From positions 76,772-140,771 of the forward strand of contig JALCBP010000003.1 in the NCBI GenBank assembly GCA_028066355.1: a stretch of 64,000 nucleotides of DNA. Reading direction: 5' to 3'. This document shows positions 17,539 through 27,115 of this stretch, in pieces. A program made the position numbers and the translations under genes. The notes beneath the pieces are model-generated. The model worked only from the letters and a program-made list of their open reading frames with translations. It was not told where the DNA came from and made no database searches. The stretch is from UBA1268 sp002694955. GTDB taxonomy: Bacteria; Planctomycetota; Planctomycetia; Pirellulales; UBA1268. The first letter of the stretch is position 1. Each line of letters starts with the position of its first letter.

Positions 17539-20121
17539 CTATTCTCGCGTGAGTGCTTCATCAAGATTCAGGATTGCGAGACAGACATGCGATAATGCAG
17601 CGAGCGGCACAGGGTCAGAGAACTTCTCTTTTGCGTGCGTATCTTCGCCAAGGAATGTGTGTGCTGACTCAATGCTTATCTGAGAGTGTTGATTTGTGAA
17701 CATATCTGCAAGAATGGCATGTTCCGATAGTGTTGGCTGCCGGCATAGAACGGTACGAAATGCAAAAGCAATCTGCTCATCAAGCGTATTCCGGCTTGCA
17801 ATGCACCGCTCGGCAAGAGAGCGGGCTGCCTCAACCCATGTTGGGTCGTTTAGAGTCGTCAGTGCATGGAGTGGCGTACATGTTTGGTTGAGACGAACGG
17901 TGCATGTGCGACGGTTGGCAGAATCGAACATATTGGCTGGTGCAACAGTTCGTCGCCAGAAGGTATAGATGCTTCGGCGATAGAGGTCTGTTCCGGTCGA
18001 TTGAGGGTAGGTGAAATCCCGTTCTTTCGTAATTGCCAGTGATTCCCAGATCTGATCAGGCTGGTATGGGTATACCGGAGGGCCTCCAATCTCTTCACTG
18101 AGTAGACCACTACACGCGAGTGCCCAATCACGTAAAACCATTGCAGGCATCCGAAAACGACTGGCACGCCCATGAAGTCGATTTTCTGGATCCTTCTCTA
18201 GTTGGTCGGCATTTATCTTGCTTGTTTGCCGATACGTTGCGCTCATGAGAAGTAATTTATGCATGGACTTCTGGCTCCAGCCTTGTTTTTGGAATTCAAT
18301 TGCAAGCCAATCAAGAAGAGCAAGGTGCCGTGGGTATTCACTTTGCACGCCCATGTCTTCTGTCGTCTTGACAAGACCAGTGCCGAAAAAATGTTGCCAC
18401 ATCCGATTGACTTGAACACGAGCTGTAAGCGGATGATCTGGGAGAAACAACCATTGTGCCAGTCCTAGCCGATTTTTTGGAAACGTGTCAGGTAAGGGTG
18501 GCAGGTTTGCCGGCGCTGCGAAAGTAAGAGCGTCACCGATTGGTGAGAGATAGTCACCTCGATCAAGCACACGTGTTTCTCGTGGCTTGTCATCGTTCAT
18601 AATCATGACTCGTGGAATCTTATCACCGCTAAACAAATCATGAGCCTGCTTGGCTTTTTCATACTCAGTAACGACTGAGACATGTTTTGTGACTGACCTC
18701 CTCACTTTCGTATCAAAAAAGTTTCGCAGGCCACTTTCGATTTTTTTCTTTTCAGCATCGGATAGCGTGTCTTTTGGCTTTCGGAGTAACGGTGTGAGTG
18801 ACCGTGGAAGGTCTTTTCCATCTGCAGCCTGCCCGTCAGAGAACAAGCCTGACTTCCACGCTGTATATGCAACGTCAATAATTGGCTTTGCATCTTTCTC
18901 AAGGAGTCTCATGTTCTGTTTAAACTGTGACAACTGTTTTTTTTGATCAGCTGTAGCCACTTCTAGAAACGGTGTGGCAACACGTATACGAGTTGACTGT
19001 CGGCCGGGGCGCCCAGTTTCTGAGACCTGATTGAAGACGTGGAGCAACCGGTAATAATCGGACTGCGTCAAAGGATCATACTTGTGGTCATGGCACTGTG
19101 CGCATGCCATCGTGAGACCAAGCCAGGTTGTGCTTGTTGTGTCAACCCGATCGAAAAGGTTGTTAAATCGCTGTTCTTCGGCAATTGCACCTCCTTCACC
19201 ATTCAAAAGATGATTCCGGTTAAATGCAGTAGCAATTTGTTGCTGTTGTGTTGCGTCCGGCAAAAGGTCTCCTGCAAGTTGCTCAATTGAAAACTGATCG
19301 AATGGCATGTCGTCATTCAGTGCATTGATCACCCAATCTCTCCAGATCCATTGCCATGTGTCACCATCCTGTTGAAAACCATTGCTATCGGCAAAGCGAG
19401 CGGCATCGAGCCATGCCATTGCCATGCGTTCACCATAGTGTTGACTGGCCAACAAGTGATCGACCAACTGTTCATAGGCATCTGGTGACTGATCCGTGAG
19501 AAATTCATCGACTTCTTCTTGTGATGGTGGAAGCCCAATAAGATCAGCATAAAGACGTCTAATTAATGTTTCCCTACTGGCTTCCGGTGACGGTGTAAGA
19601 CCCACGTTTTCAAGTTCAGCAAGAATAAAATTATCGACAGAATTTTTTGGCCAATACTGAAGCGTTGGGGTGTCAATCAATGGTGGCATTTTCTGAACAG
19701 GAGCGACAAACGCCCAGTGTGTTTGATACGTGGCCCCTTCATGAATCCATCGCGTAAGCATTTTTTTGTCACGCTGAGAAAGATGCCGATTCGAGTCCGG
19801 TGGTGGCATAAGAAGATCACTATCATCGGAATGGATGCGATCGATGATCAAACTCCCGGAAGGATCAAGAGCCCCAGCATCTAATGCTGATTGTCGTTGA
19901 TCGAGACGAAGATCAGCTTTTCGTTTGTTTGGGTCTGGCCCGTGACAGTAGAAACAGTTTTCAGCGAGTATCGGACGAATGTCTCGATTAAATTCAAGTG
20001 TTTGAAGCGTGGTGTCGTCAGATGCGACCGTAATACCATTGAGAACGAGAGCAAGGAAACACCAGCTCGAACAAAGAGAAGTCAGCTTTCTTTGCAACGT
20101 TTTGGTGCCTTTGTTTGACAT
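17539..20121 (-). CDS. PSCyt1-DUF1549-DUF1553 secreted protein
   Basis: Large secreted protein (860 aa) of the planctomycete cytochrome type. After a signal sequence (SSWCFLALVLNGITVAS) comes the PSCyt1 domain with a haem-binding CxxCH motif in ILAENCFYCHGPDPNKRKAD. DUF1549 (NFILAELENVGLTPSPEAS, LIRRLYADLIGLPPSQEEV, WLDAARFADSNGFQQDG, ATAFNRNHLLNGEGG, CAQCHDHKYDP with a second CxxCH) follows, and then DUF1553 (LTARVQVNRMWQHFFGTGLV, RHLALLDWLA, LLLMSATYRQTS, MPAMVLRDWALACSGLLS, LYRRSIYTFWRR, ALTTLNDPTWVEAARSLAER). I chose the ATG at 20121 over the TTG at 20133. It is upstream of, and probably in an operon with, the DUF1501 gene. Confidence 0.94.
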   Translation of the reverse strand: MSNKGTKTLQRKLTSLCSSWCFLALVLNGITVASDDTTLQTLEFNRDIRPILAENCFYCHGPDPNKRKADLRLDQRQSALDAGALDPSGSLIIDRIHSDDSDLLMPPPDSNRHLSQRDKKMLTRWIHEGATYQTHWAFVAPVQKMPPLIDTPTLQYWPKNSVDNFILAELENVGLTPSPEASRETLIRRLYADLIGLPPSQEEVDEFLTDQSPDAYEQLVDHLLASQHYGERMAMAWLDAARFADSNGFQQDGDTWQWIWRDWVINALNDDMPFDQFSIEQLAGDLLPDATQQQQIATAFNRNHLLNGEGGAIAEEQRFNNLFDRVDTTSTTWLGLTMACAQCHDHKYDPLTQSDYYRLLHVFNQVSETGRPGRQSTRIRVATPFLEVATADQKKQLSQFKQNMRLLEKDAKPIIDVAYTAWKSGLFSDGQAADGKDLPRSLTPLLRKPKDTLSDAEKKKIESGLRNFFDTKVRRSVTKHVSVVTEYEKAKQAHDLFSGDKIPRVMIMNDDKPRETRVLDRGDYLSPIGDALTFAAPANLPPLPDTFPKNRLGLAQWLFLPDHPLTARVQVNRMWQHFFGTGLVKTTEDMGVQSEYPRHLALLDWLAIEFQKQGWSQKSMHKLLLMSATYRQTSKINADQLEKDPENRLHGRASRFRMPAMVLRDWALACSGLLSEEIGGPPVYPYQPDQIWESLAITKERDFTYPQSTGTDLYRRSIYTFWRRTVAPANMFDSANRRTCTVRLNQTCTPLHALTTLNDPTWVEAARSLAERCIASRNTLDEQIAFAFRTVLCRQPTLSEHAILADMFTNQHSQISIESAHTFLGEDTHAKEKFSDPVPLAALSHVCLAILNLDEALTRE

Positions 20122-20384
20122 GTGATTTTTCAAATCAGTGTTTATGAATAAAAGAACGGTATAAGTAGAAGTTGATAGCAGACACGTTGAATACTTTGCG
20201 GTAGTTCAATCTGGATGCACACTATGATATTGCTGCACATTTATAATACTGCTGCATATTCATGCTTAGGTAGCCAACTTGGCAACGGACAATCGCGGTC
20301 CTCGTCCACATAAGTAATGTTATTCAATGAAAAACTCTTACCAGAGTGCCAAAAATAAACAGTGAGATGTAGGATTCATACAAA

Positions 20385-21683
20385 ATGTCACTCGGGCGCG
20401 ATGAAGAGCAGGTCGATATTGCAATTATTGGTGCGGGAGCCGCTGGCCTCTTTGCGACAATATGGGCAGGGAAAAATTTAGAATCCTATCCAATTCGTAT
20501 CGCAGTCTTTGATGGAGCGAAAAAACTTGGTGCCAAGATTCTCGTAGCTGGTGGCGGTCGTTGCAATGTAACCCACCGTCGTGTCACAGAACACGATTTT
20601 GCTGGAAGCAGTCCGGCGGCTATTCGCAAAGTGTTGCGTCGCTTTACGGTAGCACAGGTGATTCAATTTTTTTCTAGTGCAGGTGTTGAACTCAAGGAAG
20701 AAGAGACAGGGAAATTATTTCCGGTTACGGACTCAGCAAGAACAATTCTTCATGCGTTAATTGAACAGGCGAAAAAAGTACATGCGTCACTAGCACATCC
20801 AGCACGTGTTACTGAAATTGAACAACTTACAGCCGATGAGATAGCCAAGGGGGTCAAGCAGGGGCCGTGGTTCCGTGTCGTGTCCACTTGTGGTGTGGTG
20901 GTGGCTCAACACGTCATTGTGTGTACAGGTGGAAAATCATTGCCCAAGAGTGGCTCAGACGGTGGCGGCTATAAACTGGTTGAAAGACTAGGACACACAA
21001 TTACAAAACCCTTAGTTCCTGCCCTAGTTCCACTTATTTTAGAAGATAGTCATTGGATAAGACAGCTATCCGGTGTAACCGTTCCAACAACAGTTACACT
21101 TTCTACAGCATCGGGGAAACGAATTTTTTCCTGTTCTGGCAGTACACTTTGCACGCATCTCGGTCTTTCAGGTCCAGCTATTCTTGACATCAGTCGTCAT
21201 TGGCTGATTGAACGAAATGCCAATTCTGATGTTCAGTTGAGCATGAACTGGTTGCCTGGACTGGATGCTGAAACTGTCGATAAGCTATTGCAGTCTCAGC
21301 GAACAGGAGCATTGGGCGTGTTGCGACAACGGCTTCCAGATAGATTGGCTCGACGCATCTGTTTAGAGTCACAGGCTCCATTCGTCGGCGACCTGACTCG
21401 TCCCATTCGAAAAAAACTGGTTCAGAGTATCGTGGCAACTCCATTACCAGTAACTGGTGATCGAGGTTTCTCTGTGGCCGAGGCTACGGCCGGTGGTGTC
21501 CCACTCGCAGAGGTGAATCTAGAAACCATGGAAAGTAGAAAGTGTCCAGGTCTTTACCTCGCCGGTGAAGTACTTGATGTGGATGGTCGAATCGGAGGCT
21601 TTAATTTCCAGTGGGCTTGGTCAAGTGCGTATGTCGCAGGCTCTGCAGCTGCAAAATCCGTTATTGAAAGAAATCCCTGTTAG
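20385..21683 (+). CDS. HI0933/YhiN-family FAD-dependent oxidoreductase
   Basis: Flavoprotein of the HI0933/BaiN-like family, 432 aa. The N-terminal dinucleotide-binding motif is DIAIIGAGAAGLFATIWAGK, followed by the family hallmark KKLGAKILVAGGGRCNVTH, then the acid region ELKEEETGKLFPVTDSA, VVCTGGKSLPKSGSDGGGY, the inserted barrel domain with LCTHLGLSGPAILDIS, and the C-terminal FAD motif RKCPGLYLAGEVLDVDGRIGGFNFQWAWSSAY. The substrate is not known for most members. It stands alone on the plus strand and converges on bamA with only 9 bp between the stop codons. Confidence 0.92.
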   Translation: MSLGRDEEQVDIAIIGAGAAGLFATIWAGKNLESYPIRIAVFDGAKKLGAKILVAGGGRCNVTHRRVTEHDFAGSSPAAIRKVLRRFTVAQVIQFFSSAGVELKEEETGKLFPVTDSARTILHALIEQAKKVHASLAHPARVTEIEQLTADEIAKGVKQGPWFRVVSTCGVVVAQHVIVCTGGKSLPKSGSDGGGYKLVERLGHTITKPLVPALVPLILEDSHWIRQLSGVTVPTTVTLSTASGKRIFSCSGSTLCTHLGLSGPAILDISRHWLIERNANSDVQLSMNWLPGLDAETVDKLLQSQRTGALGVLRQRLPDRLARRICLESQAPFVGDLTRPIRKKLVQSIVATPLPVTGDRGFSVAEATAGGVPLAEVNLETMESRKCPGLYLAGEVLDVDGRIGGFNFQWAWSSAYVAGSAAAKSVIERNPC

Positions 21684-21692
21684 AGCACGTGA

Positions 21693-24600
21693 TTATCGTG
21701 CGAACCCAACAAAGAAGCTAAAGAGTTGCTGGCTGTCAAACTCGGCGTATGAAACAGGTACTGCAAAATCGAGGGCAATCGGAGCTGGTCCAAGTGCAGG
21801 CATAGTGATTCGGAGGCCGAATCCTGGCGATACTCGAAAGTCTTTAATTGTTACGTTTTGTTCAACGGTACCAAAATCAGTAAAGACAACACCACGAAGT
21901 GAATCATCGGCAGTAATCGGAAACATATATTCAATGGTGTTTAACCATTCAAATGGTCCACCAACAATAGCTTCCTGGCCTGTGGTTGTACTTCGCTGCC
22001 GTGGACTTGCACCACGAAAAACAAAACCACGTAGGGTGTTGTATCCACCAGCATAGAAGTTGTCGTACGACGGCGTATCAGGACCAGAGAATCCGAGTAT
22101 GGTGCCCGCCGACAAGACATGTCGGCCCGAACCATCGGGTCGCTGATTCAGAAGGAAATATTGTCGAGCTTCAAAGACACCTCGTGGATAGATGAAGGTA
22201 CCTATTACTTGTTCAAATTCAACCGTGGCGAGATGGCCTTCTGTAGGCAGAAAAGGGCTGTCTCGAGTGTCATGAATAAGACCGGCACTGAAACCGTACA
22301 CCGAATTTTTTCCAAGCATGTTATCGATGTCAGGTACCCCAGGAACACGAGGGTTGAAGATATCAACGCTTTCACCACGGAAGCCTGCATTCACAGAAAA
22401 ATCGGGTGCAAAGACAAATTGATACCCAAGGCCAACACGGCCTCCTACACGACCTTCAGCCCAATCGAAAAAGTAACGGGTAAAGTATGAGGCACTCGTT
22501 GAAAGTCCGACGCGAGTATCAAAAAGATACGGTTCTTGGAAGGTCGCAGTGTATCGCTGCAACTCTGTACCAGGTGCTGCTTCCAGTCGAAACCTTTGGC
22601 CGGCACCACGAAAAGCCGTGCCATTTCGTATGTCTTCCCAACTGGTTGGAAGCCGAGTGATATCAAAATTCTGTTCATCAATAACAATGTTTCCGACCAA
22701 ACCTGCATTGGAGTTGACCCCTGCCCCGATCATGAGCCGGCCGGTCTGTGTTTCTTCAGCGTTTACATCAACAACGACGTACGGTTCATTTCCAGGAAAC
22801 ACTTGAACAGGTGGCTGAGCGAAACCTTGTTGTGGAAGCCCTGGTTGACCAAAACCAGGAACATTTGGAAGTGGATCAAAGCCAGAAGGATCTGAAAAAC
22901 CTGGTTGACCAAAACCTGACTGAGCATAACCAGAGGGTGTGGTGGGAGCAGCTTGAGGTTGTGCGACAGGCTGCTGGGCAACCATCGGTGTTGCTGTTGG
23001 AGAGGCTGGTGGAATTCGACCATAGTCAATTGCACCCGGGTTTGTCGCCCCTATCGCAGAGCCCCCCCAAGCAGCAGTATTTGTGTTTTGGGTGGTTGAT
23101 GGACCGGGAACACCTTCAGGGAGAGCGGATGGCGCCTGTTGAGGAAAAGATTGTCTGTAGGCCGGAGGGCTTCCTGCATTAGCTGGGGTAGTCGTTGCAG
23201 GAGGTTGATATCCGTATGCCGGACTTTGTCCCCGCCATTGTGGCTGCTCACGTATTTCAGCAGGGTGGACTGAGTTCTTGTTATTTGGAGCGTGCTCACC
23301 AGCAGACTCTGCAGATTCTCGCTCAGACGGTGATGGAGCTAATTCGCCTTTGAGCACGAGGTCAAGCACGGCATCACCATCGTCAGGGCTCTGACCTCGA
23401 AAACCATTTTGATTTGGTTCACGAGCTATTAATTGTTCAGAAGGATCAGGTTTACTAAAAACAATTCGTGGTCCTTCTCCTCTCGCAGGTTCATTAAGGA
23501 AGAGACCACTTGATGCAATTCGTCGTTCGTCAGAGCGCAGTTTTCGAATATCAAGAATGTCACCAGGTCGTAGAGATAGCCGATTTAATATGACGCTGTG
23601 GCGAGTATGTGGATTCTCACCACCAATACGTACGTTAATTTGTCCAACCCGATATCGCTGTCCCTCGGCAACTTTGTACACCAGATCGAGTTCACCAGGC
23701 TCTTCAAGAAATCGGGGGTCTGCTTGGATGTCAGCGAATACAAAACCACGACCGCCATAAATATCACGAATCAGATTCAAGTCGGCGTCCATATGATCTT
23801 GATTGAAGAATTCACCACTTTTAAGTTTTAGATCACGCTCAAGGAATTCTCCTTTAAACCGGCTGTTGCCCAGAAATGAAACATTTCGAACGCGGTAACG
23901 AGGCCCCTCATTGATGACAAAAGTGAGCAAAGCCCAATCTCGGCCTATGCCATTGATAACTTGCACCTCACGACCAACGCGTGCCTGGAAAAAACCAAGG
24001 CTGCGGTAATAGGCAGTGAGCGTATCAACATCAGCATCAATTTTTTCGTGGTCAACGTCGCCACCCAGGAACCAGAAAAATCCTGGTTTAGATTTTATCT
24101 GTGTAAGTAATCGAGCATCGGTTGCGATGGTGTTCCCAACAAACGTTGTCCAGAAAGATTTACGACTACGACCCTCATCAACCAGAAAGACCGCTCCTCT
24201 ATCGCCAGGTTTTGTTCCTTCAACGGTGGTTACACGAGCTTTGTCATACCCTTTTTCATGATAGTAACTTTCAACTCGCCGACGGGCTTCTTCGACTACA
24301 TAGCTATCAATGGAATCACCAACATCGATTTCCGCTTTCTTTCGTAATGTTCGAGTTGTCACACGTTCGTTACCAACAAATTTCACATAACGTAATGTTG
24401 GACGCTCAACTACAGTAAAGACGACGACGACCCCTTGACGGACTCGCACATATTTAGGCAAGACATCAATAAATTTTCGCGTACGATGGAGTGTTCGCAC
24501 ATCTTCTTCAATGGCTTGCGGATCAAAAATTTGCCCAGCGCGTGTATTGAGTTGCGGTAGCTTTGAGATTTCAACAGTCTCATTTCCTTCAATTCGTACC

Positions 24601-24818
24601 TCAACAATCCGTTCGTCTTGATTGGTGTCACGACCAGTTGAAGGAAGCAGGTCGATACTGTCTGGCTGTTCGATGCTGCCTGATTGAGCAAAAGCATATT
24701 CTGATCCTGTTAGAACACTCAGTAATCCAGCAATGCAAAGCAGACGAACGATCACCATGCATGTGGTGAATCGAGAAGCCGCAATGGTGCATTCTTTAGA
24801 GATACGGGTGTTCGGCAT
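21693..24818 (-). CDS. bamA: BamA/Omp85 outer-membrane assembly protein with long Pro/Gln-rich insert
   Basis: Outer-membrane beta-barrel insertase, 1041 aa against about 800 in E. coli. A signal peptide (MVIVRLLCIAGLLSVLTG, ending near EYAFAQ) is followed by five POTRA-like repeats, starting near VEVRIEGNETV, RYVKFVGNERV, FWTTFVGNTI, VRNVSFLGNSRF and VGQINVRIGGENP. Residues about 445-680 form a low-complexity insert rich in Pro, Gln, Ala, Gly and Thr (with repeats such as QPGFSDPSGFDPLP and FGQPGLPQQGFAQP). It sits before what should be the last strand of POTRA5 (YVVVDVNAEETQTGRLMIGAG). The C-terminal barrel contains the landmarks GGYNTLRGFVFRG (conserved RGF/Y lid motif), LNTIEYMFPI, VVFTDFGTV and PGFGLRITMPALGPAPIALDFA, and ends in FVGFAR. 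The insert is probably an extended periplasmic linker. Confidence 0.93.
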   Translation of the reverse strand: MPNTRISKECTIAASRFTTCMVIVRLLCIAGLLSVLTGSEYAFAQSGSIEQPDSIDLLPSTGRDTNQDERIVEVRIEGNETVEISKLPQLNTRAGQIFDPQAIEEDVRTLHRTRKFIDVLPKYVRVRQGVVVVFTVVERPTLRYVKFVGNERVTTRTLRKKAEIDVGDSIDSYVVEEARRRVESYYHEKGYDKARVTTVEGTKPGDRGAVFLVDEGRSRKSFWTTFVGNTIATDARLLTQIKSKPGFFWFLGGDVDHEKIDADVDTLTAYYRSLGFFQARVGREVQVINGIGRDWALLTFVINEGPRYRVRNVSFLGNSRFKGEFLERDLKLKSGEFFNQDHMDADLNLIRDIYGGRGFVFADIQADPRFLEEPGELDLVYKVAEGQRYRVGQINVRIGGENPHTRHSVILNRLSLRPGDILDIRKLRSDERRIASSGLFLNEPARGEGPRIVFSKPDPSEQLIAREPNQNGFRGQSPDDGDAVLDLVLKGELAPSPSERESAESAGEHAPNNKNSVHPAEIREQPQWRGQSPAYGYQPPATTTPANAGSPPAYRQSFPQQAPSALPEGVPGPSTTQNTNTAAWGGSAIGATNPGAIDYGRIPPASPTATPMVAQQPVAQPQAAPTTPSGYAQSGFGQPGFSDPSGFDPLPNVPGFGQPGLPQQGFAQPPVQVFPGNEPYVVVDVNAEETQTGRLMIGAGVNSNAGLVGNIVIDEQNFDITRLPTSWEDIRNGTAFRGAGQRFRLEAAPGTELQRYTATFQEPYLFDTRVGLSTSASYFTRYFFDWAEGRVGGRVGLGYQFVFAPDFSVNAGFRGESVDIFNPRVPGVPDIDNMLGKNSVYGFSAGLIHDTRDSPFLPTEGHLATVEFEQVIGTFIYPRGVFEARQYFLLNQRPDGSGRHVLSAGTILGFSGPDTPSYDNFYAGGYNTLRGFVFRGASPRQRSTTTGQEAIVGGPFEWLNTIEYMFPITADDSLRGVVFTDFGTVEQNVTIKDFRVSPGFGLRITMPALGPAPIALDFAVPVSYAEFDSQQLFSFFVGFAR

Positions 24819-25137
24819 AGGTGATACGGCTCAGTCAATTGGTCAGTCATAGGCATGGAGTATCAAGCCAAGCGGACTTGGGACCTCTACACCGGACCGC
24901 TGAGAAATACCGAAGCAACTCTGGTCTCCACAAGGTGAAAAGTTGTCAGATGTGGAGACAACAACCTATTTTCCCGGAATAACGAATTTGTTCCCGTAAA
25001 CATCGGTTAAAGTAGGCTTACCCAGTCTGCGATGCTTAACCTATTGGTGTAGCCTCCGAATTTTGCCGACGACTCTTAGGCAGCAAAAGAGGAATTTGCT
25101 CAGAATCTACGCGTATCCATGCTTCATAACGGAATAT
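24819..25137. other. Divergent intergenic region between bamA and the Sua5-like/phosphatase gene
   Basis: A 319-bp gap that must contain the divergent promoters of bamA (minus) and the fusion gene (plus). I see no small gene, RNA gene, strong palindrome or clear promoter consensus here. Confidence 0.4.
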
Positions 25138-26283
25138 ATGTCACCCACTGTTATTAATCTCAAGGAGTCTGATGATCTGCGTGATGTGGTGCATCGCGTG
25201 GTGCAAGCGCTTGCTGAAGGAAAAGTCGTTGGAGTACCAACTGAATCGAACTATTGCATAGCTGCTGCGGGTACACATGAGACTGCTGTTAGAAAAGTTT
25301 GTGCGTTCGCCGATGCTGTAGAGCATGAGCCCCAACTGACTATTGCCATAAAGAGCAGTGATGAAGCGACTGACTGGGCACCAGCAATGACACCACTTGC
25401 TTTGCGATTTGCACGACAATGCTGGCCAGGTCCTTTGTCGATGCTGGTGTCCGGGAATCATCCAGATGGTTTGGTGCATCAACTACCAGTGTCGACCCAA
25501 CCGTATGTTTTGTGTGATAACCGTATTCGCTTGCGAGCGCCGAGGCATCGGATGCTGCAGGACTGCATGCGACTTTTTGCGGGCCCTGTTGTGCTTGCAG
25601 AGCCTAGTGGAAGCACGGAGCCGCCTAAGACGGTTACAGATCTTTTGGATTTTTGTGGACAAGATAAGAAGTCATTCCTTGTCATAGATGATGGCAGACA
25701 GCCAATTCAGGAACTCGTTTCAACAATTGAAATCCATGCTACTGGTTTTCAGATTATTCGTGGCAACACGTTCAGTAAGGAAGAGCTTCAAGATTTTGCA
25801 CGCTTTACAGTACTTTTCGTTTGTACGGGAAACACCTGTCGCAGTCCGATGGCCGAAGCATTGTTTCGTGCGAAAATAGCGGAAAAATTAAATTGTTCGA
25901 CTGAGGAAATCCGGGACCGCGGTTTTGAGGTCAAAAGTGCCGGCTTATCTGGTTGGGGAGGGAGTCCGGCAAGCGAGAAGGCGTTTCAAACGATGAAACA
26001 ATCAGGCATTGATTTGAGTGGTCACACCAGCCAAATATTGACAGAAGAGTTACTTGAAAAAGCAGCCATTGTGTGGACGATGACATCTGCCCATCGGGCA
26101 GCAATTCTCGGCCAGTTTCCGAACTTTGCTGACCGGGTTCACATGCTATCTCCTACAAATCAAGACGTGTTGGATCCGTTTGGAGGGACTGCAGAAGCCT
26201 ACAATCAGTGTGCTCAGCAAATCCGTGAGCATCTTGACGCGCGAATGGATATACTGGATTTCCGAAGTTCGCTGGAACAGTAA
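25138..26283 (+). CDS. Sua5/YrdC-like domain fused to low-molecular-weight protein phosphatase
   Basis: A 381-aa two-domain protein from the ATG at 25138 (an upstream in-frame start at 25063 adds a non-conserved stretch). Residues 1 to ~220 follow the Sua5/YciO/YrdC fold (GKVVGVPTESNYCIAAAG, LALRFARQCWPGPLSMLV, RIRLRAPRH, GPVVLAEPSGSTEPPKTV). The usual PT(D/E)TVYGLG motif reads PTESNYCIAA, and the conserved KGRP segment is missing, so threonylcarbamoyl-AMP synthesis is doubtful. From ~222 a low-molecular-weight phosphatase domain has the catalytic loop VLFVCTGNTCRSPMAEALF (C-X5-R), SAGLSGWGGSPAS and the general-acid Asp in VLDPFGGTAEAY. It could act on phosphotyrosine or phosphoarginine (YwlE-like). 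rpiB follows 97 bp downstream, as in the ywlC-ywlE-ywlF order of Bacillus. Confidence 0.88.
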   Translation: MSPTVINLKESDDLRDVVHRVVQALAEGKVVGVPTESNYCIAAAGTHETAVRKVCAFADAVEHEPQLTIAIKSSDEATDWAPAMTPLALRFARQCWPGPLSMLVSGNHPDGLVHQLPVSTQPYVLCDNRIRLRAPRHRMLQDCMRLFAGPVVLAEPSGSTEPPKTVTDLLDFCGQDKKSFLVIDDGRQPIQELVSTIEIHATGFQIIRGNTFSKEELQDFARFTVLFVCTGNTCRSPMAEALFRAKIAEKLNCSTEEIRDRGFEVKSAGLSGWGGSPASEKAFQTMKQSGIDLSGHTSQILTEELLEKAAIVWTMTSAHRAAILGQFPNFADRVHMLSPTNQDVLDPFGGTAEAYNQCAQQIREHLDARMDILDFRSSLEQ

Positions 26284-26380
26284 GTCTTTTGTGGAATTCT
26301 AGTAAGTCGAATGGGCAGGATGAGCGATTCGAAACTATGTTTTCATGCGGGAGCCATGGCCTGCAGCCTGGATTAAATGA

Positions 26381-26842
26381 ATGAAAATTGCGATCGGAAG
26401 CGATCATCGAGGTGTTGATGCCCGCCGTCGTCTGATCGGATTTTTGGAGCGCCACGGTCATTCCGTAAAAGACTGTGGGAGCTACGATGAAACAGCAGTT
26501 GATTATCCAGATGTTGCTGCTGATGTGTCCCGTCAGGTTGCCGATGGTGCAGTAGACAGAGGAATTTTGCTCTGTTGTACCGGTGTAGGGATGGCTATTG
26601 CCGCAAATAAAATTCCGGGTGTTCGCGCCGCGACGTGCCATGATGAGGTTGCGGCTGAAATGAGCCGACGGCACAATGATTTGAATGTTCTCTGTCTGGC
26701 TGCAGAAATGGTCGGAGCGGAACAGCAGGAAAAAATGACAGAAATCTGGCTCAATACGGATTTTGAGGGCGGCCGTCATGAACGGCGATTGAATAAGATT
26801 TCTGCTCTTGAGGCAACGGCGTCCGGTCAGCAGAGTGCCTAG
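26381..26842 (+). CDS. rpiB: Ribose-5-phosphate isomerase B
   Basis: Interconverts ribose 5-phosphate and ribulose 5-phosphate in the pentose phosphate pathway. The 153-aa product is normal for the RpiB/LacAB family: MKIAIGSDHRGVDAR at the start, then DYPDVAADVSRQV, the active-site Cys loop LLCCTGVGMAIAANK, GVRAATCHDEVAAEMSRRHND with the conserved HND, and NVLCLAAEMVG. It is downstream of the Sua5-like/phosphatase fusion on the same strand. An open frame on the opposite strand (26153-26854) is a shadow of this gene. Confidence 0.96.
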   Translation: MKIAIGSDHRGVDARRRLIGFLERHGHSVKDCGSYDETAVDYPDVAADVSRQVADGAVDRGILLCCTGVGMAIAANKIPGVRAATCHDEVAAEMSRRHNDLNVLCLAAEMVGAEQQEKMTEIWLNTDFEGGRHERRLNKISALEATASGQQSA

Positions 26843-27115
26843 AAACTCTGGCAAGCCTCAAAATCTGCCCAAAATAGCAGTATCCGGTACCAGAAAACTA
26901 ATTGTGGTAACGTCGGTGAAATGTGCTGATTTTGAAGGCCAACGAAGACTTGTCGTGTCGTAACGGTCATGCCGAAACACAGACAGATTTTCTCAGTAAA
27001 ATGAGCTTTCAATTTGTTGCGTCGCCAACTCACGTTGGTAATGTCGGGGGTAGGGAAAAACAACATTGTTGTTCCCCGCGATTCCTTGATTCCGCCGCCT
27101 TCATTAGGTCGCACC

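Noticed and set aside
26153..26854. Open frame of 233 codons on the minus strand
   Set aside because: It is the antisense shadow of rpiB and the end of the phosphatase fusion, both strongly supported.
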